DNA of 9,469 nt from contig CAUABB010000045.1 in NCBI GenBank assembly GCA_958427155.1, forward strand, positions 1 through 9,469, read 5' to 3'. The translations under genes and the position numbers were made by a program. The stretch is from an uncultured Oscillospiraceae bacterium (GTDB lineage Bacteria > Bacillota > Clostridia > Oscillospirales > Ruminococcaceae). Shown in pieces: positions 1 through 6,693 of this stretch. The stretch's first letter is position 1. Every line of letters starts with the position of its first letter. The notes under the pieces were generated by a model that saw only the letters and a program-made list of their open reading frames with translations, did no database searches and was not told where the DNA came from.

Positions 1-45
1 TAATCATTTTTATCTCTGTAAATTGAAAGGACGTTTGCTGTCAAT

Positions 46-840
46 ATGCCTTATTTGTTCCCGCTGGCCAGTTCCAGCAAAGGAAACTCCACCTATATTG
101 GAACCGAAAGGGAAGGAATTTTGATCGACGCAGGGATTGGTCCACGCGTTTTTCAAAGTGCCCTTGCCCTTGGCGGGATCAATGATTACCGTTCTATTCG
201 AGCAGTATTTGTTACTCATGAACATTCCGACCATGTTAAAGGGCTTTTAAAGCTCACAGAACGGATAGATGTTCCGGTTTACGGTTCACGCGAAACGTTA
301 GCCGAATTAATTCGAAAAAATATCGTTTCTCCTCGAACCAAACTTTACGAAATTAACCGAAAGACTGTTGAAGCAGCGGGAATGGAAATCAAGTCTTTCA
401 CTACCAGCCACGATAGCGCCCATAGCCTTGGTTATCGAATTACACTGCCAAACAATCAGCGTCTTGCAATCTGTACCGACCTTGGAGTGGTCACGCCAGA
501 AGTACATAATGCTCTAACCGGATGTCAAACTGTAATGTTAGAATCAAACTATGACAAGGAAATGCTTCGTTGCGGAGGATATCCTGCCTACTTAAAAACG
601 AGAATTGCTTCAGAAAAGGGGCATCTTTCCAATAGTGAATGTGCGGCAGAACTGGTCGCTCTTGCACAAAGCGGAACAAAAAAATTCGTCCTTGGTCATT
701 TAAGCGAAGAAAACAACCGTCCTGAACTTGCGGCTGAGACCTCTATTTCCGCTTTGACCCTTGCTGGATTTTCTATCCAGAAAGACTATACCATTTTGAC
801 TGCACCCAAAACCACCACCGGCCAGTTTGTTACACTATAA
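46..840 (+). CDS. yycJ: Metallo-beta-lactamase-fold hydrolase, YycJ/WalJ type
   Basis: This 264-residue protein belongs to the YycJ/WalJ branch of the metallo-beta-lactamase superfamily, whose members are cytosolic, two-metal DNA exonuclease-like enzymes often found near the WalKR cell-wall regulon genes. The zinc-ligand motif THEHSDH (His58, His60, Asp62, His63) is intact. His122 or His126, Asp145 in CTDLG, and His218 in LGHLS are candidates for the other metal ligands. The N-terminus PLASSSKGNSTYIG matches the usual family start, so the ATG at 46 is right; a stop lies in frame at 1-3. The ribosome binding site GAAAGGA (25-31) is rather far, 14 bases from the ATG. It is followed closely by rlmH, an arrangement related to the yyc region of Bacillus. 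Family assignment is confident; the in vivo substrate is not known from the sequence. Confidence 0.92.
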   Translation: MPYLFPLASSSKGNSTYIGTEREGILIDAGIGPRVFQSALALGGINDYRSIRAVFVTHEHSDHVKGLLKLTERIDVPVYGSRETLAELIRKNIVSPRTKLYEINRKTVEAAGMEIKSFTTSHDSAHSLGYRITLPNNQRLAICTDLGVVTPEVHNALTGCQTVMLESNYDKEMLRCGGYPAYLKTRIASEKGHLSNSECAAELVALAQSGTKKFVLGHLSEENNRPELAAETSISALTLAGFSIQKDYTILTAPKTTTGQFVTL

Positions 841-853
841 AGGCGGGAAAATC

Positions 854-1333
854 ATGTTGATTGTCAACCTTATCTGTATCGGTTCTCTGAAAGAAAAATA
901 CTGGCGGGATGCCTGTGCTGAATATCAAAAACGGTTGTCCTCGTTATGCAAACTGTCTGTTTTGGAATTACCGGAATATCGACTTTCAGAACATCCCTCC
1001 GCATCTGAAATTGAAAAGGCGTTGGAGAACGAGGGGGAAAGAATCCTTTCAAAAGCGGGAAATAGTACAGTAATCCCGCTCTGTATTGAAGGAAAACAGC
1101 TTTCTTCTCCGGGCCTTGCAGAACTGTTAAGTAATCTTGCACTTTCCGGAGTAAGTAGCGTTTCCTTTATCATTGGGAGTTCATACGGTCTTTCAGAAGC
1201 AGTTAAAAAAAGAGGTCTTCAGAAACTTTCCATGTCCAAAATGACTTTTCCTCACCAACTTGCACGAGTGATGCTGTTGGAACAGGTTTATCGTGCGTTT
1301 ATGATCATGGGAAACAGAAAATATCATAAATAA
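854..1333 (+). CDS. rlmH: 23S rRNA (pseudouridine1915-N3)-methyltransferase RlmH
   Basis: RlmH is a small SPOUT methyltransferase that uses S-adenosylmethionine to methylate N3 of pseudouridine 1915 in helix 69 of 23S rRNA, acting on assembled 70S ribosomes. The start is placed at the ATG at 854, giving 159 residues, the same length as the staphylococcal enzyme. An in-frame ATG at 827 would add nine residues (MLHYKGGKI) that lie inside the end of yycJ and do not fit the family. The ribosome binding site AAGGCGGG (840-847) sits six bases before 854 and overlaps the yycJ stop, so the two genes are probably cotranscribed. Seen in the sequence: the SAM-binding knot segment FIIGSSYGLSEAV (residues 105-117), then SKMTFPHQLAR and the conserved ending KYHK. 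The family usually has IGG where this protein has IGS. Function is highly confident. Confidence 0.97.
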   Translation: MLIVNLICIGSLKEKYWRDACAEYQKRLSSLCKLSVLELPEYRLSEHPSASEIEKALENEGERILSKAGNSTVIPLCIEGKQLSSPGLAELLSNLALSGVSSVSFIIGSSYGLSEAVKKRGLQKLSMSKMTFPHQLARVMLLEQVYRAFMIMGNRKYHK

Positions 1334-1361
1334 AAATTTTTATATAATGTAGGATTTACAA

Positions 1362-1394
1362 AACAGGCAGCAGATAAAATATCTGCTGCCTGTT
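1362..1394. terminator. Perfect 15-bp hairpin between rlmH and the convergent operon
   Basis: The arms 1362-1376 and 1380-1394 are perfect complements of 15 bases around a three-base loop, with a GC-rich core (GGCAGCAG). On the plus strand no T run follows. On the minus strand the stem is followed by TTGT, so the run of Ts there is GTTTTGT. It may therefore end the XRE operon coming from the right, and possibly rlmH as a weak T-poor terminator. It lies 28 bases after the rlmH stop. Confidence 0.6.
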
Positions 1395-1472
1395 AGAATG
1401 TATCAAAGATAGAATGCGCTGTTGGTAGAAATTCTGCCTTCTCAAACAACTTTAACCAGCCGAACACGCTCT

Positions 1473-1512
1473 AAACTCTTCTCTCCAGATAACTCTCCGG
1501 TGAGAAGAGTTT
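1473..1512 (+). terminator. Second hairpin, probable terminator for the yycJ-rlmH transcript
   Basis: AAACTCTTCTC (1473-1483) pairs with GAGAAGAGTTT (1502-1512), an 11-bp stem with an 18-base loop. On the plus strand it runs into TTTTCTGTTT, a moderate T tract. On the minus strand only three Ts follow. It lies about 140 bases beyond rlmH and 35 bases beyond the end of the convergent small gene. The large loop makes it weaker than a classic intrinsic terminator. Confidence 0.45.
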
Positions 1513-1546
1513 TCTGTTTGTGAAAAATAATAACTTTCCTCTTCCC

Positions 1547-1795
1547 CTAAAGTCGTACCTTCACTTTGGTCCCATCCGCCGTGTGAATGTTGATCAACTC
1601 CAAATTGGAATACTTCCGTTTTATAGGGCGAAATTGTTTTGCGAGACGAAGAATATCATACTCCTCGAATTTGACGCTATTCTTCCAGTTTATAACTTTC
1701 ACTGCAATTTTCGCTGTAAACGAACTAAAAACCAGACAGGTTGGGATCAACAACCAAAAGGGAATTTTTCCGGGTATTTTTACAAAAATCCGCAT
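1547..1795 (-). CDS. Small protein resembling the C-terminal domain of the adjacent regulator
   Basis: This 82-residue protein is not assigned to a named family with certainty. The start is taken at the ATG at 1795, two bases after the TAG of the XRE gene (1798-1800), which implies translational coupling. An upstream TTG at 1810 would overlap that gene and is less likely. The protein opens with a beta-strand-like segment RIFVKIP, has a hydrophobic stretch (about residues 10-32, FWLLIPTCLVF onward) that could be a membrane or buried helix, then a charged helical part (about 40-62), and ends LINIHTADGTKVKVRL. That ending closely echoes the end of the regulator next to it, LVEVESAQGDVVEIWVE. From this I infer a stand-alone copy of the regulator's sensor-like domain, which might bind it or compete with it. 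Function is unknown. Confidence 0.7.
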   Translation of the reverse strand: MRIFVKIPGKIPFWLLIPTCLVFSSFTAKIAVKVINWKNSVKFEEYDILRLAKQFRPIKRKYSNLELINIHTADGTKVKVRL

Positions 1796-1797
1796 CA

Positions 1798-2307
1798 CTA
1801 CTCTACCCAAATTTCTACCACGTCGCCTTGGGCACTTTCAACTTCGACCAATTTTCCAACAACGCCTTTTTCTACCATTTCAAAAATTTGCTGAACATTA
1901 ACCGTTCTGATTATCTCCCCGATTTTCTCATTCTCTGTCAGCTGCGGAAGTTTAAGCCCCATTTCAAGTCCAATCCTGACCAACGGCATTGGAAGATTTA
2001 CACGTACCTTGTCCCCTTCTGAAGAGTTGACAACCACTTTGAAAACCATATCATCTAATTTTTTACGTTTTTCCTCCGGGATCAAAAAGGTTTCCGGATT
2101 TTCAGACTGATCGGTCAACAGTTCATCTACTGTTGTGCCGAACAATTTTGCCAGTTTAGGAAGCAGCATAATATCTGGGCAAGAAAGGTCATTTTCCCAT
2201 TTTGAAATTGCTTGTGGGGAAACATTCAACTTATTGGCAAGTTCGTCCTGTGTAAATCCCGTTTGTTTGCGTAGAAAGGCTATCCGCTTTCCCACGGTCA
2301 TTTTCAT
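1798..2307 (-). CDS. XRE-family regulator with C-terminal SHOCT-like domain
   Basis: This 169-residue protein is a DNA-binding transcription regulator. A canonical XRE/Cro helix-turn-helix spans about residues 6-62, with TQDELANKLNVSPQAISKWE as the recognition core. A linker leads to a C-terminal domain (about 85-169) that resembles the small SHOCT-like domains common behind clostridial HTH modules; that label is tentative. The domain includes VRVNLPMPLVRIGLEMG and ends GDVVEIWVE. The ATG at 2307 is preferred over the in-frame ATG at 2301 because AAAGGAG (2318-2324) lies 10 bases from the first. The downstream small gene begins two bases after its stop and shares the domain's ending. A plausible promoter and an imperfect repeat lie upstream, so autoregulation is possible. 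No ligand can be named. Confidence 0.85.
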   Translation of the reverse strand: MKMTVGKRIAFLRKQTGFTQDELANKLNVSPQAISKWENDLSCPDIMLLPKLAKLFGTTVDELLTDQSENPETFLIPEEKRKKLDDMVFKVVVNSSEGDKVRVNLPMPLVRIGLEMGLKLPQLTENEKIGEIIRTVNVQQIFEMVEKGVVGKLVEVESAQGDVVEIWVE

Positions 2308-2373
2308 TACTAAAGCACTCCTTTAATCCACCGCTCTGTTGTATCAAAACAGTGTTTTTTTATCGGTGCTTTT

Positions 2374-2402
2374 ATTGTAACCAGATTCTCGTTTTTTGAA
2401 AA
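2374..2402 (-). promoter_or_regulatory. Candidate promoter of the XRE operon
   Basis: On the minus strand TTTTCA (2397-2402) and TACAAT (2374-2379) are separated by 17 bases, a fair sigma-A match (four and five of six). Between it and the start codon, CTGTT and AACAG (2336-2340 and 2348-2352) form a short inverted repeat that could be an operator. It is only a motif match, and the leader of about 60 bases is plausible. Confidence 0.4.
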
Positions 2403-2529
2403 GAAAATATTTGTTGAATCCATTTCTGGTCTTGCAACCAAAAGTTGTATTTTCTATCAACGGTTAGTTGAATTTTCCCGCTGGTACCATATCGACAGAA
2501 TACACGACGCTTTTGAGCTGTTACCCCGT

Positions 2530-3075
2530 CTAATCTTTCAAAAGAACCGCACCAAAGTATGTAATCGTGTTGACCCCATTAATATACTTCATTCCGCAAG
2601 CCTCTGCCAACGCAGATACATACACTCCATAAGCCTCCAGAGAAGCAAAAGCTTTGTCTGGAAATCGGCAAGGCTTGTCTTCCTGAGCAGCACACCGTTC
2701 ACAAAAGTCACACCCACCAGCTCCCAGCATCAGGGCATCTTCAGGCTTTTCTTGACAATCATTAACAGCACGTGCAAGTTTTCTGTGTTTTTCTGCCGCC
2801 TCCTGCATCCCCTCAATATCAAAAGAATCAGAAATTTTATAAACATCTTGAAAAACGACTGCCGTATGATACGTTTTGGCTCTGGCAATCAACTCATCAA
2901 TCTCCCCCACCAGCGGTGGACAAGCCCAATTTTTCCCAAAAATACCGCAACGATTTGACTCACAACTTTTGCGCAATTCCCGGTCAAACGGTATCCGATC
3001 TACTGGCAAAATAGCAGCGCCAGAAACACCCATCCTCTCCATGGAAAGCTTCAACTTTTCTGCTGTCTGGTTCAT
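2530..3075 (-). CDS. DUF2284-type cysteine-rich metal-binding protein
   Basis: This 181-residue soluble protein fits the DUF2284 family, predicted metal-binding proteins of anaerobes whose biochemical role is not established as far as I know. Two cysteine clusters are visible. The first is Cys38-x4-Cys43-x8-Cys52 followed by Pro-Pro (CGIFGKNWACPP). The second is Cys122-x2-Cys125-x2-Cys128-x7-Cys136, which looks ferredoxin-like and could hold a 4Fe-4S cluster. The ATG at 3075 is chosen because AAAGGA (3085-3090) lies nine bases upstream; the reading frame is open about 40 codons further, but that stretch overlaps the end of the upstream membrane gene and lacks family features. It has its own promoter. 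Inference: an oxygen-sensitive electron-transfer or metal-handling protein. No enzyme activity can be assigned. Confidence 0.85.
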   Translation of the reverse strand: MNQTAEKLKLSMERMGVSGAAILPVDRIPFDRELRKSCESNRCGIFGKNWACPPLVGEIDELIARAKTYHTAVVFQDVYKISDSFDIEGMQEAAEKHRKLARAVNDCQEKPEDALMLGAGGCDFCERCAAQEDKPCRFPDKAFASLEAYGVYVSALAEACGMKYINGVNTITYFGAVLLKD

Positions 3076-3099
3076 TTCATCACATCCTTTTCTAAAGTC

Positions 3100-3129
3100 A
3101 TTGTACCACGCCTGAAAGGCAGAAAGCAA
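3100..3129 (-). promoter_or_regulatory. Extended -10 promoter of the DUF2284 gene
   Basis: On the minus strand TTGCTT (3124-3129), 18 bases, then TACAAT (3100-3105), preceded by TGG as in extended -10 promoters. The start site would be near 3093, giving a very short leader that just includes the AAAGGA ribosome binding site. This indicates that the gene can be transcribed apart from the membrane protein gene upstream. Confidence 0.6.
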
Positions 3130-3137
3130 TCTTCTGT

Positions 3138-3785
3138 TCAAATTCCCAAAATGGGATGGAAACAAAGATACAAAAAAAGAGCGTATGCGACACATCCACT
3201 ATAACTGATCTGGTTTTGACAGTTTGGTAACCTACGACGGTATATCCAAGCGCCAAAACACAACGGAAGACTGAACACAAAACCCCAAACGACACCTGGA
3301 AATCCGGCAAAAAATCCCGAAACAGCTGCCATCTCTATTATTCCAATAGTCGTTAGCTCCGCAGGGGACAATAACATTTCAATCATTCCGGCAAGTATTG
3401 CTATTCCCAGACCAATCAGCAATCCAATTACCGGGCTAGAAATTCCGCTATAAAGAATGGATTCTGTCTGTAGGAGATCACTGACAATCACAATCGGTGC
3501 AGCCAGTCCCACAGCAACCGGGTAAAGTTCATATGAAGTTGTTCCCACCCGGTTATCAATTAAAGCTGCTGCCGTGATTCCAGAAACAAGGATTACGGCG
3601 AAGACATAGGCCGGATGAACATCCAGAAAAATGGGGGACAACAACGGGAGGAACAAACAGCCAAATTCCACAGATACCATAATTTTTCCAGATTTTGACC
3701 GAATCCGTGGGAAAAAAATCCAAAGCAGACGATACACAGTGCAAAGCACCGCCAGCGTAAGCAGAAGGAATATAATCCGAATCAT
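3138..3785 (-). CDS. Integral membrane protein resembling a degenerate A24 prepilin peptidase
   Basis: This 215-residue protein has about six to seven hydrophobic segments and no signal other than its first membrane helix. I compare it with the A24 aspartic prepilin peptidases, membrane enzymes that cut leader peptides of type IV pilins. Asp77 in ALIDNRVGTTSYELYP sits where the family has its first catalytic Asp (D-x5-IP). The segment IGIIEMAAVSGFFAGFPGVV (148-167) aligns with GxGDxKLxAxxGxxxGW, but the catalytic Asp is Glu151. A final helix follows where the family also has one. The spacing of 74 residues between the acidic positions is a little longer than the usual 60-65. No pilin or secretion genes are nearby. 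The ATG at 3785 has GGGAGAG five bases upstream. The family call is moderate; peptidase activity is doubtful. Confidence 0.65.
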   Translation of the reverse strand: MIRIIFLLLTLAVLCTVYRLLWIFFPRIRSKSGKIMVSVEFGCLFLPLLSPIFLDVHPAYVFAVILVSGITAAALIDNRVGTTSYELYPVAVGLAAPIVIVSDLLQTESILYSGISSPVIGLLIGLGIAILAGMIEMLLSPAELTTIGIIEMAAVSGFFAGFPGVVWGFVFSLPLCFGAWIYRRRLPNCQNQISYSGCVAYALFLYLCFHPILGI

Positions 3786-3893
3786 ATTTTCTCTCCCTGT
3801 TAATATAAAATAAAATGTATAATTTATCTATATGCCACCCTTATTTCCATCATTCTTTCTTTAACAGGAAAAAACTTTGTTTTACTTATGCAA

Positions 3894-3934
3894 AAGGCCT
3901 TTTAAAGCAATGGCCTTATTAGAAATAGTATGAT
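3894..3934 (+). promoter_or_regulatory. Possible promoter and operator of the broken MFS gene
   Basis: A good -10 box TATGAT (3929-3934), followed by AAAATA, has no convincing -35 at the right distance. Instead, an inverted repeat AAGGCC (3894-3899) and GGCCTT (3912-3917) covers the -35 position, with 12 bases between the arms. A promoter without a -35 overlapping a palindrome could suggest activator dependence, but the evidence is only the motif. Confidence 0.3.
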
Positions 3935-3986
3935 AAAATAAATTCAGCAACTCTTAAAATAATATGGCATCAGACAGGAGATAACG

Positions 3987-5257
3987 ATGATAAAACACTC
4001 AGAAAAACTGAACTACGGAAAGACTTTTCTAATCGGCTTTGGATTTTTTGCGGTTTCCATTGCATGGTCGATGTATAACGCCAACGTCCCACTGATGCTT
4101 GAAAATACATCTCTTCCGCGACTATAATCGGTCTGGTCATGTCAATTGATAACATCTTCTCTGTACTGTTCCAGCCGCTTTTCGGATCGCTCAGCGACCG
4201 AACCAGAAGCCGGTTTGGAAAAAGGACGCCTTATATTTATGTAGGCATTCCTTTTTCTGTTCTTTTTTTCGTGCTGATTCCCTACTGCGACGCCATTTGG
4301 TCTATCATGGCAGTGGTCATTCTTTTCAACTTCAGCATGAGTGTCTAGCGCACACCGGTCATCGCACTGATGCCGGACATGACACCGTCCCACCTGCGTT
4401 CCCGTGCCAATGGAGTTATCAATCTAATGGGCGGAATTGGCAGTATTTTAGCCTTTCTACTGGGGGGTCTTTTGTTTGACCTGGGCGGCATGCCTATTCC
4501 GTTTCTCTTTTCAGGACTTGTTATGCTGGCAGCCTGGCTGATTTTGATATTTTGTATTAAGGAGTCACCTCTTCCATCTGCGAATTTTGACAAAGAGCCG
4601 GATCAAAAGACTGATTGTCTTTCAGAGGAAGAGGGAAAGAAGGAGCAACGCAGCATAAATCTCAGCCTGATTCTAATTCTGCTCGCCATCTTTTTCTGGT
4701 TCATCTCCATTAACTCCATTGAAACTTACTTTACGCTTTACGCTTCCAATGTTTTAAATCTTGAAGCAGGAGACGCTATGGTCACTCTCGCTTTTTTTGC
4801 AGTTGCTTTTGTTGCTTCAGCTGTTCCTGCCGGAATAATAGGAACTAGATTTGGACGGAAACGTACGATTCTGACTGGGCTTTTGGGGTTGTTTATTCTT
4901 TTAATTTTTGCTTATTTTCTTCGGAACATCTGGATAATCCGGGCTTGTCTAACACTGGCGGGCCTATTCTGGGGACTAGTCAACATCAATTCTCTTCCAA
5001 TGGTAGTAGAAATTGCCAAAAGCAACCGGATTGGAAAATACACCGGCTATTATTACTTTTTTTCACAGGCGGCTTCTATCGCAAGCCCTTTACTTTTTGG
5101 GCTAATCCAGGATTTAACTCAGAATTACTCCAATCTGTTTGTTTATTCTCCTGTTGGTATTTTCTGCGCAATTCTCTGCATGATTTTTGTTAAACACGGA
5201 GAGGCTCCTGTGGATGAAGAAGAACTACAAGCTGAAGCTGAAGCTCTTGAAAATTAA
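3987..5257 (+). pseudogene. MFS sugar-type permease (SLC45/GPH-like), frameshifted and with an amber stop
   Basis: If repaired, the gene would encode a 12-helix major facilitator of about 423 residues. The ATG at 3987 follows AGGAG by six bases. The loop motif GSLSDRTRSRFGKRTPYI after helix 2 and GTRFGRKRT in the second half are typical of sugar or sugar-cation symporters of the SLC45/GPH-like type. Two lesions are visible. First, the frame changes at the run AAAA (4102-4105): LMLE continues in another frame as KYISSATIIGLVMSIDN, exactly as expected after loss of one A. Second, an in-frame TAG at 4346-4348 falls between SMSV and RTPVIALMPD, where relatives usually have an aromatic residue, so TAT or TAC to TAG is likely. 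The rest to 5257 is open and well preserved, so inactivation is probably recent. The substrate is unknown. Confidence 0.88.
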
Positions 5258-5317
5258 AGGACAGTCCTCAAAATGCAACATTATTTTTTAGCTAACAAAC
5301 TCTATTCGACTTCCAAA

Positions 5318-5741
5318 TTAGTAAGATTCTCCACTGTCAATTTCTTTCTGACGTTTTCGCGCATCCTTTAAACCGTTAAATTTTGTATTACAAAAAACGC
5401 TGGGGTCTCTTGTCCCGAGTTCATAAGGCAGTATTTTAGAAATGATGGTGTAACCTCGTGATATAGAGTTAGACCTTTTCTTTTATGCGAATTTTCCCAT
5501 AAATTTTTTGCGGTCTTCAGTTCAGCAACTGTCTTTAGCAGTTCTTGTTCCGTTGGAATATCAAACAATCCGATGAAGGTAAAGTAAATATCCACCTTAA
5601 CATTGTTGTGTGAATGCTTGTTTTTTGTTGTGTATTTCATATGTTCAATGAGCTGTGTTCATCACCGTTATCAAAGAACAAGTAGTTTCCGTTTACATAA
5701 TTACCGCAATACTTTTTGATGAGAACGTTAATTTGCTTGTT
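5318..5741 (-). pseudogene. Decayed C-terminal end of a large serine recombinase (DUF4368-like)
   Basis: The clearest part is a 90-codon open stretch (5368-5640) containing NNVKVDIYFTFIGLFDIPTE. It resembles the DUF4368 region at the end of large serine recombinases such as TnpX-type transposon resolvases, where IDIYYNFIG-like strands are typical. The preceding residues LIEHMKYTTKNKH fit the family's IEKIVVHE pattern. In a second frame just upstream (5637-5741) NVLIKKYC could be the family's helix before this domain. In a third frame downstream (5318-5482) a hydrophilic end, KDARKRQKEIDSGESY, runs to a TAA. Joining them needs at least two frameshifts, one near the A-rich 5480-5490. No catalytic domain, att site or partner gene is present. 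The family call rests on motif resemblance alone; an unrelated small gene is possible. Confidence 0.45.
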
Positions 5742-5864
5742 TTATCATGATTCTTGTTACCATAGGAAACACTTCCTTTTGTCTTGATTGAAGAGAAAAT
5801 ACTTACCTCCTCACTTGTTTCCAGTGGAAAAGGTCGTTTGGGGATACCTATTTTGAAAAAAGAC

Positions 5865-5895
5865 AAAAAACCTGCCCGCTATCGAGACGGGCAGG
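5865..5895 (-). terminator. Strong intrinsic terminator of the GntR-ABC operon
   Basis: On the minus strand CCTGCCCG and CGGGCAGG (5888-5895 and 5871-5878 on the plus strand) form an 8-bp GC-rich stem with a nine-base loop, followed at once by six Ts and then GTCTTTTTT. It lies about 80 bases after the permease stop codon and fits Rho-independent termination. Confidence 0.88.
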
Positions 5896-5973
5896 AATAA
5901 AATTATTTTAATACATAGGATATCTAAGGTATTAGTGTTTTAACTCAATTTATCAGAAAACTGCAAACTGTAT

Positions 5974-6693
5974 TTATTTCAACTCGATACGACGAATGAT
6001 TGCGTATGAACCGATTCCTACAATTGTGCCGATTACAACAAACGATAGAACAGGGAAAATAAGATTGATTGTACCGTCGCTCATAAAGCCTATTGCTTTT
6101 ATCATAAATTCTGCGATGTTGCGTACCGTCTGAGGAGAAAACACAAACTGGAACAAAGCAATAACAAGAAGAATCAAGCCGATAAGTCCAACCCCAATCA
6201 AAAGAGATATGATTTTTCCGGTTTTGTTAATAACTAATACCCCTAAGTAGAACAAACTGCAAAACATTAAATACAAAACAGTGAGCCACAGCCAATTCAA
6301 GAAGGGATTGCCATACCCATAAAGACCGCCAAACATCGTGAAGTAATGATCATTAAAATAATGAATGGTATTGCCAATTATTGTGTCAATTAATGCCATC
6401 GTGCCGCACATAAAAATAAACATACAAACAGTCGCAAGAAAGATGTATTTTCTGGTGTATCCGTTTTGGATCAGCGCTTTAAAATCTTCTTTATATCCCA
6501 ATACGCCTACAACGCTTACAAAAATAATGGAACTAAGCTCTAAAGCGTTTGAGCCGATTTCATTTCCTTTGGTACAAATGGCAACAATCGCAAAAATGAG
6601 AGCAGTAATTAGGTATTCAATTAAGTAAAATAGCCCGATTGCCTTAATTTTGGTTGAACATTCATATAAAATGGCAGATTTCAATTTATTCAT
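5974..6693 (-). CDS. ABC transporter permease of a GntR-controlled operon
   Basis: This 239-residue protein has six hydrophobic segments (roughly residues 18-40, 50-67, 83-105, 131-155, 160-185 and 207-232), as expected for an ABC-2-like membrane subunit. It would pair with the ATPase encoded just upstream to form an exporter in the cytoplasmic membrane. The ATG at 6693 overlaps the end of the ATPase gene by eight bases, so the two are translated together; AAAGGCGG lies before it. The arrangement resembles the ytrAB part of the Bacillus ytr operon, which responds to cell-wall antibiotics, but here there is a single permease and no binding protein. The permease sequence itself is poorly conserved in general, so the substrate (peptide antibiotic, lipid or other) cannot be stated. 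Confidence 0.85.
   Translation of the reverse strand: MNKLKSAILYECSTKIKAIGLFYLIEYLITALIFAIVAICTKGNEIGSNALELSSIIFVSVVGVLGYKEDFKALIQNGYTRKYIFLATVCMFIFMCGTMALIDTIIGNTIHYFNDHYFTMFGGLYGYGNPFLNWLWLTVLYLMFCSLFYLGVLVINKTGKIISLLIGVGLIGLILLVIALFQFVFSPQTVRNIAEFMIKAIGFMSDGTINLIFPVLSFVVIGTIVGIGSYAIIRRIELK

Larger units (their letters stand above)
5258..5973. other. Gene-poor stretch with a recombinase scar and a terminator
   Basis: No intact gene is convincing in these 716 bases. They contain the minus-strand recombinase remnant (5318-5741) and the terminator at 5865-5895, both listed separately. A short minus-strand open stretch from about 5870 to 5690 (including KRPFPLETSEEVSIFSS) has no recognisable motif and partly overlaps the terminator's T run, so I do not call it. 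No tRNA-like or riboswitch-like fold was noticed. Confidence 0.6.

Noticed and set aside
827..853. Longer rlmH start at the ATG at 827
   Set aside because: It adds residues foreign to the family, lies inside yycJ, and the ribosome binding site fits the ATG at 854.
1322..1330. TATCATAAA at the 3' end of rlmH, the core of the staphylococcal SCC attachment site, with copies at 6100-6108 and 8308-8316
   Set aside because: The first copy comes from the conserved YHK codons. The others are in a permease gene and in AT-rich spacer, with no ccr recombinase or flanking repeat, so they fit chance.
4346..4348. Amber codon in the MFS gene read as pyrrolysine or by readthrough
   Set aside because: Two other genes here (XRE regulator and DUF2284) end at TAG, relatives have an ordinary residue at this place, and a frameshift already breaks the gene.
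5257..5267. AGGAC-A-GTCCT inverted repeat after the MFS pseudogene as a terminator
   Set aside because: The loop would be one base and no T run follows.
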